NCBI GenBank assembly: GCA_016704485.1
Contig: JADJAA010000001.1
Location: 1,240,001-1,304,000 of the forward strand
DNA from: Flavobacteriales bacterium
Lineage (GTDB): Bacteria > Bacteroidota > Bacteroidia > Flavobacteriales_F > PHOS-HE28
DNA length: 64,000 nucleotides
Reading direction: 5' to 3'
In this document: one piece after another, positions 18,089 through 27,267 of the stretch
How positions within the stretch are numbered: the first letter of the stretch is position 1
How the letters are laid out: every line of letters starts with the position of its first letter
Program-made: the position numbers and the translations under genes
Notes under the pieces: model-generated
The model's input: only the letters and a program-made list of their open reading frames with translations
What the model was told of the DNA's origin: nothing
The model's database searches: none

Positions 18089-19435
18089 TCAACTCGGCTT
18101 CACCAGCTCGAAGTCCTCCAGGAACTTGGTCGTAAAGTTGCCCTTGCGGAATTCCTCGTTCTGCAGCAGTTGCAGGTGGAACGGGATCGTCGTGTGCACC
18201 CCTTCGATGATGTATTCGCTCAACGCACGCTCCATTTTATTGAGCGCTTCTTCACGCGTTTGGGCACTAACGATCACCTTGCCGATCATGCTGTCGTAGT
18301 TCGGTGGGATCGTGTAGCCAGCATATACGTGGGTGTCAACACGCACGCCGTGGCCGCCAGGACTGTGGTAGCTGGTGATCTTTCCTGGGTTCGGGCGGAA
18401 ATTATTGAACGGGTCCTCCGCGTTGATACGGCACTGAATGCTGTGGCGCGTTGGCTCGTAGTTGAGTCCGCTGATCGGAATACCCGCTGCGATCTTGATC
18501 TGTTCACGGATCAGGTCGTAATCGATCACTTCCTCGGTAATGGTGTGCTCTACTTGGATCCGGGTGTTCATCTCCATGAAGTAAAAGTTGCGGTCCTTAT
18601 CCACAAGGAACTCTACCGTACCTACACCTTCATAGTTCACACTGGCTGCTGCTTTGATGGCCGCTTCGCCCATTTTCTTGCGCAACGCTTTGGTCATGAA
18701 CGGTGAAGGGGTTTCCTCCACCAACTTCTGGTGCCTTCGCTGAATGCTGCAATCGCGTTCGCTCATGTGGCAGAACGTACCGTATTGGTCGCCAGCGATC
18801 TGGATCTCGATGTGCCGTGGTTCCAAAATGTACTTCTCCATGTACATGCCGGAATTGCCGAATGCAGCACCAGCTTCTTGACTGGCTTTTTCCATGGCCT
18901 CTTCGAACTCTTCTTCCTTCCACACCAAGCGCATACCTTTTCCTCCACCGCCAGCCGTAGCTTTCAGAATGACCGGGTAGCCGATCTTCTTCGCTTCCTT
19001 TTTCGCAATGGTCAGGTCGGTGACTAAGCCTTCAGTACCTGGAACTACAGGGACTCCTGCTGCGATCATGGTTGCTTTGGCCGTGGCTTTATCACCCATG
19101 GCTTCGATCTGCTCCGGCAATGCACCAATGAACTTGATACCATGCTGTTGGCACAATTTGCTGAACTTGGCATTCTCGCTCAAGAACCCGTACCCTGGGT
19201 GGATCGCATCGGCATTGGTGATCTCCGCCGCCGCAATGATCCGCGACATCCTCAAGTAACTCTCACTACTAGGTGGTGGACCGATGCAAACTGCTTCATC
19301 CGCGAAACGCACGTGCAGGCTTTCCTTGTCCGCTGTGCTGTACACTGCAACGGACTTGATCCCCATCTCGCGACAGGTGCGGATAACACGGAGGGCGATC
19401 TCTCCCCGGTTGGCTATCAGTATCTTCTTGAACAT
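18089..19435 (-). CDS. accC: Acetyl-CoA carboxylase biotin carboxylase subunit
   Basis: Catalyses ATP-dependent carboxylation of biotin on the carrier protein AccB, the first step of malonyl-CoA synthesis. 448 residues, full length. Visible features: N-terminal KKILIANRGEIALRVIRTC, the HPGYGFLSEN motif, the ATP-grasp glycine-rich loop KATAGGGGKGMR near residue 160, FMEMNTRIQVEHT near residue 288, and CRINAEDP. It lies downstream of accB in the same direction with a 103-base gap, at the end of the DUF177-rpmF-plsX-fabH-accB-accC unit. Confidence 0.96.
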   Translation of the reverse strand: MFKKILIANRGEIALRVIRTCREMGIKSVAVYSTADKESLHVRFADEAVCIGPPPSSESYLRMSRIIAAAEITNADAIHPGYGFLSENAKFSKLCQQHGIKFIGALPEQIEAMGDKATAKATMIAAGVPVVPGTEGLVTDLTIAKKEAKKIGYPVILKATAGGGGKGMRLVWKEEEFEEAMEKASQEAGAAFGNSGMYMEKYILEPRHIEIQIAGDQYGTFCHMSERDCSIQRRHQKLVEETPSPFMTKALRKKMGEAAIKAAASVNYEGVGTVEFLVDKDRNFYFMEMNTRIQVEHTITEEVIDYDLIREQIKIAAGIPISGLNYEPTRHSIQCRINAEDPFNNFRPNPGKITSYHSPGGHGVRVDTHVYAGYTIPPNYDSMIGKVIVSAQTREEALNKMERALSEYIIEGVHTTIPFHLQLLQNEEFRKGNFTTKFLEDFELVKPS

Positions 19436-19495
19436 GGGAGTTGGTTGTCAGTTGGCTTGCCGAACTACCGGATGGCGGCGAGAGCTAGGCGCAAA

Positions 19496-19528
19496 AATTC
19501 TTCATTCTAAATTCTTCATTCTGAATTC
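19496..19528. repeat. 14 bp tandem repeat between accB and accC
   Basis: AATTCTTCATTCT followed by A, then the same 13 bases followed by G, then AATTC: about 2.4 units of 14 bases. It lies in the accB-accC gap and is not coding. Similar ATTCxTxATTC-type text occurs at 25467-25553. Confidence 0.65.
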
Positions 19529-19538
19529 CACGTAGCGG

Positions 19539-20018
19539 CTATGAAGGATCGACCAGGAACAACGGCTGGTCGTATTCGACGGGCTTGGCGTCATCGACCA
19601 ACACCTTTACGATCTTGCCGGTGACCTCACTTTCGATCTCATTGAAAAGCTTCATTGCCTCGATGATGCAAATGGTCTTACCCGGTTTGATCACATCACC
19701 TACGTTCACGAAAATGGGCTTGCCGGGACCAGCTGCTCGATAGAATGTGCCGATCATTGGCGCTTTGACCGTAATGTATTTCGTGTCGGCAACAGGCGCT
19801 GCAGCAGGTGCCACTTCCACTGGTGCAGGTGCTGCTATTGGTGCAGACGCCGCAGGCGAGGCGACGGCGGCAGCTGCCGCTTGGGTCACGATCTGCACTT
19901 CCCGTTCCTTGCGAGGCGCCTTGATCGTGATCTTGAAATCCTTCTGTTCGATCTCTACTTCGCTCACGCCACTCTTGGCCACGAATTTGATCAGGTCTTG
20001 GATCTGCGTTAGGTTCAT
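19539..20018 (-). CDS. accB: Acetyl-CoA carboxylase biotin carboxyl carrier protein
   Basis: Carries the covalently bound biotin between biotin carboxylase and carboxyltransferase. 159 residues: an N-terminal domain, an Ala/Pro-rich linker at about residues 47-75, and a C-terminal biotinyl domain with the motif EAMKLFNEI in which Lys123 is the expected biotinylation site. The same-strand accC lies downstream; accA/accD are not in the window. Confidence 0.96.
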   Translation of the reverse strand: MNLTQIQDLIKFVAKSGVSEVEIEQKDFKITIKAPRKEREVQIVTQAAAAAVASPAASAPIAAPAPVEVAPAAAPVADTKYITVKAPMIGTFYRAAGPGKPIFVNVGDVIKPGKTICIIEAMKLFNEIESEVTGKIVKVLVDDAKPVEYDQPLFLVDPS

Positions 20019-20073
20019 GTGTCTTTGCTGTTTTCGCCCGTGAGCACGGGACTAAAGTATGAAAGTAGGAGAT

Positions 20074-21069
20074 TCATGCGTCATAGGACCACTTGATCCA
20101 TATCGAACCCCACGTGAATCCGCCGCCGAATGCTGCCAGTATGATGTTGTCTCCCTTCTTCAATTTTGATTCCCACTCCCACAAACAGAGGGGAATGGTA
20201 CCACTGGTGGTGTTCCCGTATTTCTCGATGTTCACCATAACTTTAGTGTCATCCAACCCCATGCGACGTGCAGTGGCATCAATGATACGCTTGTTGGCCT
20301 GGTGAGGAACCAGCCATGCGATATCATCCGCGCTCAGCTTGTTCTTTTCCATGATCTCCGCGCTCACATCCGCCATATTGGTGACAGCGAACTTGAAGAC
20401 CGGCTTACCATCCTGGAAGACGAAATTCTGTTTTGCCTCAATGCTCCGTGCCGAGCTTGGTATTGCACTGCCTCCCGCTTTTTGATGTAGGTATTTGGCG
20501 CCACTTCCATCGCTGCGTAGAATGCTATCCAGAATGCCGGTGCCATCCGTTGTTGGTTCCAGCAATACCGCACCGCAACCGTCACCGAATATGATGCAGG
20601 TCGTGCGATCCTCATAATCCACGATACTGCTCATTTTATCCCCACCGACCACAACTACTTTCTTGTGTACGCCGTTCTGAATGAATTGAGAGCCCGTGGT
20701 CAGTGCATAGAGGAATCCACTGCACGCAGCGCCGAGATCGAAGCCCCAAGCTTTGGTAGCACCGATCGAATCGCAAATAATATTCGCCGTTGCTGGAAAG
20801 ACCCGATCCGGGGTAACCGTCGCAACGATCAATAGATCGATCTCTTCAGGTGAAATACCGCGTTTTTTAAGAAGCCCTAATACCGCCGGAATGGCCATCG
20901 CGCTGAGGCCTTGTTCTTTGCCAGTAAGGATCCTGCGCTCCTTGATACCTGTGCGTTCCGTGATCCACTCATCACTGGTCTCCACCATGCCTTCGAGCAC
21001 CTTGTTGCTCAACTTGAACTCCGGGACATACCCGAATACGGCTGTTATGGCTGCAGTGGTACTGCTCAT
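20074..21069 (-). CDS. fabH: Beta-ketoacyl-ACP synthase III
   Basis: Condenses acetyl-CoA with malonyl-ACP to start fatty acid synthesis. 331 residues. The catalytic triad is visible as Cys116 (GAACSGF), His256 (VPHQANKRI) and Asn286 (YGNTTSG). The start overlaps the plsX stop by four bases, so translation is probably coupled. Confidence 0.96.
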   Translation of the reverse strand: MSSTTAAITAVFGYVPEFKLSNKVLEGMVETSDEWITERTGIKERRILTGKEQGLSAMAIPAVLGLLKKRGISPEEIDLLIVATVTPDRVFPATANIICDSIGATKAWGFDLGAACSGFLYALTTGSQFIQNGVHKKVVVVGGDKMSSIVDYEDRTTCIIFGDGCGAVLLEPTTDGTGILDSILRSDGSGAKYLHQKAGGSAIPSSARSIEAKQNFVFQDGKPVFKFAVTNMADVSAEIMEKNKLSADDIAWLVPHQANKRIIDATARRMGLDDTKVMVNIEKYGNTTSGTIPLCLWEWESKLKKGDNIILAAFGGGFTWGSIWIKWSYDA

Positions 21070-22004
21070 TGCAATGCTTCGCGGATCCGTTGATTCAATT
21101 TGCTGAGCACGACATCGCGTGAGGCCATGATCATGCTTTTTACGGCAACATCATTGCTGATCCCGTGACCGATGATCACATTACCGCTGATGCCCAAAAT
21201 AGGCAAACCGCCATAATTCTCATAGTTGAAGCGATGAAGGAATGGGTCATCCACTCCATGGTCCTCCAGCAGGTCGTGGAAGCCTTCAACCACCTTAAGT
21301 ACAACATTACCGGTGAATCCATCGCAGACCATTACATCCGCTTTGTTGTTGAAGAGATCGCGCCCTTCCACATTACCGACGAAATTATAGTCGCCTTGCT
21401 GCTTCATTAAGCCGAAGGTGGCTTGGCGAAGCGCATCGCCTTTTTTTTCTTCTTCACCGATATTGAGCAAGCCTACTTTGGGTGACTCCACACCATAGAC
21501 GTGCTTAACGAGCATCGAACCCAAAAGGCCGAACTGGGCCAGAAACTCCGGCTTACAATCGGCATTGGCGCCTACATCCAATAGTATACCGACACCACCT
21601 TTTTCCTTAGGTACAATAGTAGGTATGCAAGGACGCAATACACCTTCGATGGGCTTGATGAAGATCACGCTTCCCACCAACATGGCTCCGGTATTCCCGG
21701 TACTGGCAAAAGCATTGAGCTTGCCCTCTTTCAACAAATTGAACCCTATGCTGATACTGCTCCGCGGTTTCGCTTGGAAAGCCTTGGTAGGGTTATCGTT
21801 CATGGTCATATCGTCCGCGCTGGGAACGATATCGAACTTGGTATGATCCACGCCCTCTTCAGCAAGAACGGTCTTGATCACGGCTTCGTCACCAATAAGG
21901 ACAAGACGTACCTCTTCCGGAAGCTCGCGAAATGCAAGCACACTACCACGAATGGGAACCTCCGGCCCGTGGTCACTGCCCATGATGTCGATGCCGATCC
22001 TCAT
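21066..22004 (-). CDS. plsX: Phosphate acyltransferase PlsX
   Basis: Makes acyl-phosphate from acyl-ACP for phospholipid synthesis. 312 residues. N-terminal IGIDIMGSDHGPEVPIRG and internal KPRSSISIGFNLLK, ASTGNTGAML and CDGFTGNVVLK match the family. It sits between rpmF and fabH, a gene order widely conserved in bacteria. A candidate internal promoter lies in the 77-base gap between rpmF and plsX. Confidence 0.96.
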   Translation of the reverse strand: MRIGIDIMGSDHGPEVPIRGSVLAFRELPEEVRLVLIGDEAVIKTVLAEEGVDHTKFDIVPSADDMTMNDNPTKAFQAKPRSSISIGFNLLKEGKLNAFASTGNTGAMLVGSVIFIKPIEGVLRPCIPTIVPKEKGGVGILLDVGANADCKPEFLAQFGLLGSMLVKHVYGVESPKVGLLNIGEEEKKGDALRQATFGLMKQQGDYNFVGNVEGRDLFNNKADVMVCDGFTGNVVLKVVEGFHDLLEDHGVDDPFLHRFNYENYGGLPILGISGNVIIGHGISNDVAVKSMIMASRDVVLSKLNQRIREALQ

Positions 22005-22024
22005 AGAGCAAAAAGCCTTATTCG

Positions 22025-22051
22025 CAAACGTATGCCCATTGCAATTCGCAA
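22025..22051 (-). promoter_or_regulatory. Candidate internal promoter before plsX
   Basis: On the minus strand TACGTTTG (22032-22025) matches the -7 element TAnnTTTG exactly, with TTG 16 bases upstream (22051-22049). The spacer is shorter than the usual ~19, so the call is tentative. It would give plsX-fabH-accB-accC a transcript independent of DUF177-rpmF. Confidence 0.4.
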
Positions 22052-22081
22052 CGGGATATTCCTGCGGCAGGCTTCAGGCTT

Positions 22082-22276
22082 TTAGGCTTCGGCTTCGTTT
22101 CCTGCTACCATCAACTTTCCGTTGTAGTAGAGGTCATCGCCCACTTTGTAGGCACGGTGGCGCAAATGCACTTCCCCGTTGTTCGGGTCCTTGCTCAAGG
22201 TTGGTACTCCAGCATTCTGGTGAGTACGGCGCTTGGCAGTGCGCTGCTTCGAGTGTCGACGTTTTGGATTTGGCAT
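22082..22276 (-). CDS. rpmF: 50S ribosomal protein L32
   Basis: Small protein of the large ribosomal subunit, 64 residues. The N-terminus MPNPKRRHSKQRTAKRRTHQ is characteristic of L32. An in-frame ATG five codons upstream exists, but the family invariably begins at the chosen Met. The zinc-binding cysteines of some L32 proteins are absent, as in many Bacteroidota. It follows DUF177 by 22 bases and precedes plsX. Confidence 0.96.
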   Translation of the reverse strand: MPNPKRRHSKQRTAKRRTHQNAGVPTLSKDPNNGEVHLRHRAYKVGDDLYYNGKLMVAGNEAEA

Positions 22277-22298
22277 GGTCTTACTAAACAAGTGCAGC

Positions 22299-22814
22299 TT
22301 AAGGCTGCTGGTTCTTCAATTTATCGAGTATTTCCCAACGTGGGTCGGGAATAGGTTCGTGCTCTACACTATACTTGCCAAGTACTTTTTCCACTTCTGG
22401 GTCACATTCTCCCGGGGCATGGACCAACCGTGCAGGTACTGATAGGCGCAAGCATTCGTAGATATAGTGCGTCAAATTTACTTCATAGGCATGGGTTCCC
22501 AAGCCGATGAGCTCATCATCATCGTATTCCTCCTGATCCGTTAGTTGGAATATTTGGCGCTGGTCTCCGATCAAAGCGAAGTCCATGGGCTCATTGCAAT
22601 GGTGACAACGCACAGCCACTGGGCCTTCAACATGAATGTTCGTCACCAACATGGTCGTGCTCTTGTCCATGGAAACCTTCACGGCCACATCACCACCCTC
22701 AAAGTCCTCAACGCCAGCGGCATCGAAGAACTCTTTGCCTAATTTATAGGTGAACGTATGTTCACCATCCTTTAGGCCAGAGAATGCAATGGTATGTTCC
22801 TTGAGCGGGTCCAT
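22299..22814 (-). CDS. DUF177 (YceD-type) protein
   Basis: Family of unknown biochemical function, almost always next to rpmF; related proteins have been linked to 23S rRNA metabolism. 171 residues with a VRCHHCNEPMDF segment and a downstream acidic stretch EEYDDDELIGLG. An ATG at 22859 would add 15 residues, but the promoter-like pair at 22860-22830 lies across that extension and the family begins with a motif like MDPLKEHTIAFSGLK, so the ATG at 22814 is preferred. First gene of the L32/fatty acid unit. Confidence 0.88.
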   Translation of the reverse strand: MDPLKEHTIAFSGLKDGEHTFTYKLGKEFFDAAGVEDFEGGDVAVKVSMDKSTTMLVTNIHVEGPVAVRCHHCNEPMDFALIGDQRQIFQLTDQEEYDDDELIGLGTHAYEVNLTHYIYECLRLSVPARLVHAPGECDPEVEKVLGKYSVEHEPIPDPRWEILDKLKNQQP

Positions 22815-22829
22815 TGGAAAAGCGGACGG

Positions 22830-22860
22830 CAAATGTACGTGATTAGTGGGATCCAGCATA
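22830..22860 (-). promoter_or_regulatory. Promoter of the DUF177-rpmF-plsX-fabH unit
   Basis: Minus strand: TATG (22860-22857), 19-base spacer, TACATTTG (22837-22830). The -7 box is a perfect TAnnTTTG and the spacing is ideal. The predicted transcription start, near 22824, is about 10 bases before the ATG at 22814 and after the upstream ATG at 22859, which argues against the longer start. Confidence 0.65.
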
Positions 22861-23073
22861 TGGGATGGGGGTGATGCGTGGAGCCGGAGTGTTTTACGGG
22901 GAAAAGTGACGGCAGGGTGATTAAGCTTTGCTGAGGTGGTTTAACCGTGAATGAACGTTGATCCACGTTAATTAATGCACATTTGGTGAGAACTGCTCGT
23001 TATCTTAGGACGGTTGAATGTGAATAAGATGAACTCTTGAATTGAGCAACGGCCCTGATGAAGCATTGAGTTC

Positions 23074-23475
23074 ATGAAGATCCAAACGAAACTGAACATA
23101 TTGCTTGGTGCCGTTTGCATCTTTGTGGCGGGTGTTTTTTTGGTGCCGAATATTATTTATGCCTATCGCGAAATTGATCGGATAAGAGAAATTACTAGTG
23201 CCGATGAATTGATCGATGTTGGTATAACAAGCACAAATACACAGCGAACGGATCGTGGAGCTATCATAATTGGCGACAGCATTTATTTGTGGAAGACATA
23301 TAAACCCTGTGCTGGTAACCTTAGCATGGGCTATACGTCTTTAGGAGAGGTTGATACACCTTACCGGGTGAGGAAAGAAAAGGGGACGTCACGGTTCACG
23401 GTGATTAAAGGCGGCGTTACGATTGATTTTTGTCCTGAGTTTGGGAAGAAAGCCGATGAGGGTCCTTTGAATTAG
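23074..23475 (+). CDS. Hypothetical membrane-anchored protein
   Basis: 133 residues, not recognised. One N-terminal hydrophobic segment at about residues 9-30 (LLGAVCIFVAGVFLVPNIIYA) looks like an uncleaved signal anchor, leaving a periplasmic domain of about 100 residues containing two cysteines (in KPCAGN and DFCPEF). A weak promoter-like pair TTTG-N15-TATCTTAG lies at 22982-23008. The next gene follows by 44 bases on the same strand. Confidence 0.6.
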   Translation: MKIQTKLNILLGAVCIFVAGVFLVPNIIYAYREIDRIREITSADELIDVGITSTNTQRTDRGAIIIGDSIYLWKTYKPCAGNLSMGYTSLGEVDTPYRVRKEKGTSRFTVIKGGVTIDFCPEFGKKADEGPLN

Positions 23476-23519
23476 CACGGAGATAGATCAATGTATTCGT
23501 TTCTCATAGTTGATCAGGG

Positions 23520-24368
23520 ATGAGATCTTCATATTTCGTGTTTCTTCTTCTCATTACTAGTAGCCTCCGAATGTTGGGTCAGGAAACTGTGATCCCTGAA
23601 ACCATTGACTCGGTCGGTATTCAGCACGTCTACTTCGTTGCAGATGACACGGCGTATCACATTTCTAAGGTGATACGAACAGATCGAACGATCGAGTTCC
23701 ATCGAGATTTCCTGTATCCCGATTCCATTGACAATTGGTATGTGATACTCTCATTTGACAGCCTACAGAACACTGTAGTGACCCGTAGGGAATATTTTAT
23801 TATTCAGCCGGTCGATACGTTACATTCTTACTTTCCGAACAAAGCATATCCATTGCCGGTTGAGGTCACTGAAAACCACTCTTTTTACACTATGGATGAA
23901 TTGAGTGAAGATGCCGCAAAGTCCTATTTATTGCACGCATTTGGAGTTGGTTCACTCGAAAAGAATTGCCTTTACTATTTGAGTAAGTTTAGATCGTTGC
24001 AACTGAAAGTGGCAATGAGGCTAGTCGTTCTTAGGAACTTGGATTCTGATACCATAAGATCCGAGTGTTATGAAATGGATCCGTTCAGTCAAGACCCTAA
24101 GGCCGAAGTCAATTCGAATGGTCTGCAATTGGTAAAAAGAAGATCAGTTAAATTAAGAAATAGGATCGCCGAATATTTGATAGCTAATGACGGCGGATCT
24201 CAAGGTCCATTCGTGACCGGGGTTGACGTTACAGAATCGTCTTTGCTGGTTGTTGGCGGAACGAGGCGTTTTTTTGAAGAAGGATTAGTGCAAGCCAATA
24301 ACACGGACCGCACTTTTCGAAAACTACTGCACACTTTGTGGGATCTGTCATACAAGTGTTGCCGATGA
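23520..24368 (+). CDS. Hypothetical secreted protein
   Basis: 282 residues, not recognised. The N-terminus MRSSYFVFLLLITSSLRMLGQ is a likely signal peptide. The remainder is soluble, beta-rich by appearance, with cysteines only in the C-terminal half. No T9SS sorting domain is visible. It may share a transcript with the preceding gene; the downstream pdxA is convergent. Confidence 0.6.
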   Translation: MRSSYFVFLLLITSSLRMLGQETVIPETIDSVGIQHVYFVADDTAYHISKVIRTDRTIEFHRDFLYPDSIDNWYVILSFDSLQNTVVTRREYFIIQPVDTLHSYFPNKAYPLPVEVTENHSFYTMDELSEDAAKSYLLHAFGVGSLEKNCLYYLSKFRSLQLKVAMRLVVLRNLDSDTIRSECYEMDPFSQDPKAEVNSNGLQLVKRRSVKLRNRIAEYLIANDGGSQGPFVTGVDVTESSLLVVGGTRRFFEEGLVQANNTDRTFRKLLHTLWDLSYKCCR

Positions 24369-24396
24369 TCAGTGGTCGGAGTTTCAATCAATTCCC

Positions 24397-25455
24397 TCAC
24401 CGATCCTTCTCCCGCTTCTGTGGCTGCAACGGGTTCGCGTTGATCTCTTTATAGCGTTCGCGGTTGTGTAGGATGTCGCAGGCCAACCAGATCGCGTTGC
24501 GCATGCTGCCCTCTTCGGCAACTCCTTTCCCGGCTATATCCATACCAGTACCATGATCCGGGCTGGTGCGCACAATGGGTAGACCGGCCGTAAAGTTCAC
24601 ACCCGTACCGAAGCTCAGGGCTTTGAATGGTGCCAAGCCTTGGTCGTGGTACATGGCCAATACGCCATCGAAGTGCTTGTAGGAACCGTTCCCGAAAAAA
24701 CCATCAGCAGAGTAGGGGCCCATCGCTTGTATGCCTATGCTGTTGAGTTGCCGGACGGCCGGTGCGATCTGCTCTTTGTCCTCGCTGCCCAGCGTACCGT
24801 TGTCACCAGCATGCGGATTAAGACCCAAGATGGCAATGCGCGGTTCTGGTATGCAGAAGTCCTTGAGAAGGCTTTGGTGCATGAGGCGTCCTTTGGCCAA
24901 GATGAGTTCGGTGGTAATGGCGCTGGCAACGTCCTTGATCGGTATGTGACCGGTTACGGTGCCCACACGTAAGTTGTCCGATACCAAGAGCATTAATACC
25001 TGACTGTCCGCGCCTGCCAAGTGTTGCAGGAATTCCGTATGCCCCGGATATGCGAAACCGGCTTTTTGCATGCTGTTCTTATCGATCGGTGCTGTAACCA
25101 GCACATCGATCTTACCGGTGGCTAGGTCCTGTGCAGCTGTTTCGAGACTTTTTATTGAATAAGCTGCCAATTCGCTGGACTGTTGCCCTAGTTCGATGTT
25201 CACATCCTCTTCCCAAACACTCACCACGTTGAATTTCTTGGGAACAGCGTCACGTGCATCGTTAACGCGTTGAAATTGAACCTCCTCCAGTCCCAAGGCT
25301 TTGCGGTGGTGGCTTACCGCATGTGCCGAGGCATAGAGCATGATGGTGGCATCTTGGAGCATGCGGGTATCTTCCATACATTTCAGTACGGTCTCGATGC
25401 CGATCCCGTTAAGATCGCCGCAACTTATTCCAATGCGTAAAGGTTTTTCGGTCAT
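24397..25455 (-). CDS. pdxA: 4-hydroxythreonine-4-phosphate dehydrogenase
   Basis: Oxidises 4-phosphohydroxy-L-threonine in the DXP-dependent pathway to pyridoxal phosphate. 352 residues. Family features: GISCGDLNGIGIETVLK at the N-terminus, VTAPIDKNSMQKAGF, the metal-ligand region PGHTEFL, LNPHAGDNG, and YHDQGLAPFK near residue 272, TSPDHGTGMDIAG near the C-terminus. Preceded on its 5' side by a repeat-rich gap. Confidence 0.95.
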   Translation of the reverse strand: MTEKPLRIGISCGDLNGIGIETVLKCMEDTRMLQDATIMLYASAHAVSHHRKALGLEEVQFQRVNDARDAVPKKFNVVSVWEEDVNIELGQQSSELAAYSIKSLETAAQDLATGKIDVLVTAPIDKNSMQKAGFAYPGHTEFLQHLAGADSQVLMLLVSDNLRVGTVTGHIPIKDVASAITTELILAKGRLMHQSLLKDFCIPEPRIAILGLNPHAGDNGTLGSEDKEQIAPAVRQLNSIGIQAMGPYSADGFFGNGSYKHFDGVLAMYHDQGLAPFKALSFGTGVNFTAGLPIVRTSPDHGTGMDIAGKGVAEEGSMRNAIWLACDILHNRERYKEINANPLQPQKREKDR

Positions 25456-25466
25456 TTTATTATTAC

Positions 25467-25553
25467 TCGCTTCGCTTGATTCCTAATTCCAGATTTCTCC
25501 CGTTGGTCGTATTCCTGATTCCTGATCGGTCGCTTCGCTCCATTCCTAATTCC
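25467..25553. repeat. Pair of 24 bp direct repeats between pdxA and the M17 aminopeptidase
   Basis: The text TCGCTTCGCT, two variable bases, then ATTCCTAATTCC occurs at 25467-25490 and again at 25530-25553. Between them further ATTCCTGATTCCTG text is seen. Non-coding; meaning unknown. Confidence 0.65.
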
Positions 25554-25643
25554 CTGCGTTCACTATAAGGGTGCTGATCAGTCTTGGTTCTTCTGTCTTA
25601 CTTCCCGAAGCATCTTCTACAGCGAAACGAAAAGCTTCCGGAG

Positions 25644-25690
25644 CTGCTTACTGCCCCTGCCAACTGCTTACTGCCCCTGCCAACTGCTTA
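25644..25690. repeat. 20 bp tandem repeat
   Basis: Two perfect units of CTGCTTACTGCCCCTGCCAA followed by a third partial unit (CTGCTTA). It lies just downstream of the M17 aminopeptidase stop in a 249-base non-coding gap. Confidence 0.75.
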
Positions 25691-25704
25691 TTGCTAACTC
25701 CCAC

Positions 25705-27138
25705 TCACTTCTTCGAGCGCTCCTTCAGGAATTGATACAAGAGCCGTACACCTGTGCCAGTTCCTCCTTTTGGTCGGTACGCACTGCGCTTGCTAATGAA
25801 GGCTGGGCCTGCAATGTCCAAATGGATGTAGGGGGCGGTAGTGAAGTGGGCCAAGAATTTGCCCGCGGTCTGAGCACCGCCTAGATCACTTCCCAAGTTC
25901 TTGATATCAGCCACATCACTCTTGATCTCATCGCCATATTCATCCCAAAAAGGAAGTCGGGCGGTACGTTCATGAACTTTGGCACCGGCGGCTTCCAATT
26001 GCGAGAATTCCTTTTCCGATGCGGTACCCATTACCACGGTGCCATAGGTACCAATGGCACGCATGGCAGCACCTGTCAATGTGGCCATGGTCATGATCAG
26101 TTCTGGCTTGTACTGCTCGCTGTAGCTTAGTCCATCTGCCAGGATCATTCTGCCTTCGGCATCGGTATTCAATACCTCAACGGTCTTGCCGCTGTGCATC
26201 CGGATCACATCTCCGGGTGCATAGGCATTGCCTCCCGGACGATTGTCCGTTGCGGGAATTATCCCAATGACATGGATCGGAAGTTTCTGACGTGCAACAA
26301 CTGAAATTGCACAGGCCACACCAGCAGCTCCGGCCATGTCGCATTTCATTTGGTCCATGCTGTTGGCCGTCGGCTTAAGGCTAAGGCCGCCGGTATCATA
26401 TACCACGCCTTTCCCCACAAGAACAATGGGTCTTTTATTGGTCGCATTTTTAGGCTTCCACTCCAGGATACTGAAAGTGGGTTCATCAATGCTTCCCTTG
26501 TTCACAGCAAGTAGTCCAGTAAGGCCAGAAGCCTCGATCTGCTTTTTATTCAATGTGGTCACCTTGAACCCGCTTTCCTTGCCTAGGTCCTTCAGCTCAG
26601 ATGCCAATTGTGGTGCATTCAAGAAACTTACCGGTTCGTTGACCAGATCGCGGGCAGTATGCACAGCAGAGCAAACATCATCCAACTCCTCGATCATTTT
26701 AGTGGTGACCTCCTTGGCTTCCACCGAAAGCTTCGACATGGTCGGTGCCTCCCCTTTATCGCTCATGTACTTGCTGAAGGCGTAGCTGCTCAATACAACT
26801 CCTTCCGCCATTGCCAATGTGAGTTCAGGATCGTTCTGTAGACTTACCAACTGTGCCGTTCTTCGCTTGGTGCTATTCAGTTTAATAGCCATTTTGTCAC
26901 CAGCGCAACGGGCCTTTTCCAACTGATGAGGTCGTTCTCCTTTCTGCACCATATGTACAAGGACCAACCGCCCGCTAATGTCCAAACTGGCCATTAGTGG
27001 GTCTACCTTGAGCTGCTCAATAAGGTATTGCCGGTCGTTGCGTTCCACGTCCAGCTGCCGCAGGTCCTGCATCGAGTTGACAATGTACAAGGTGTCTTTA
27101 CCAACTGTGGGGCGCGTGCTTTTGGATAGAACGATCAT
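25705..27138 (-). CDS. Leucyl aminopeptidase family protein (M17)
   Basis: Zinc or manganese exopeptidase removing N-terminal residues from peptides in the cytoplasm. 477 residues: N-terminal accessory domain, then catalytic domain with VGKGVVYDTGGLSLKP around residues 240-255, the metal-binding KCDMAGAAG, and the family signature NTDAEGRMILADGL near residue 322. The N-terminal hydrophobicity is too low for a signal peptide. Transcribed divergently from the cargo gene at 27314. Confidence 0.93.
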   Translation of the reverse strand: MIVLSKSTRPTVGKDTLYIVNSMQDLRQLDVERNDRQYLIEQLKVDPLMASLDISGRLVLVHMVQKGERPHQLEKARCAGDKMAIKLNSTKRRTAQLVSLQNDPELTLAMAEGVVLSSYAFSKYMSDKGEAPTMSKLSVEAKEVTTKMIEELDDVCSAVHTARDLVNEPVSFLNAPQLASELKDLGKESGFKVTTLNKKQIEASGLTGLLAVNKGSIDEPTFSILEWKPKNATNKRPIVLVGKGVVYDTGGLSLKPTANSMDQMKCDMAGAAGVACAISVVARQKLPIHVIGIIPATDNRPGGNAYAPGDVIRMHSGKTVEVLNTDAEGRMILADGLSYSEQYKPELIMTMATLTGAAMRAIGTYGTVVMGTASEKEFSQLEAAGAKVHERTARLPFWDEYGDEIKSDVADIKNLGSDLGGAQTAGKFLAHFTTAPYIHLDIAGPAFISKRSAYRPKGGTGTGVRLLYQFLKERSKK

Positions 27139-27267
27139 TGATGTACGAATAATGGCTTGATAGGTTTTTTTACGAAGTGGGTAAAGATATTCATCCGAGC
27201 GTGGAAAGAATGGCCGAACCGTTACAAGGCGTTCGTGTGGTTATTCTCGATAAGAACGAGCAACGGT

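Noticed and set aside
25467..25690. CRISPR array
   Set aside because: Repeats are few, differ from each other, and lack regular spacers or cas genes.
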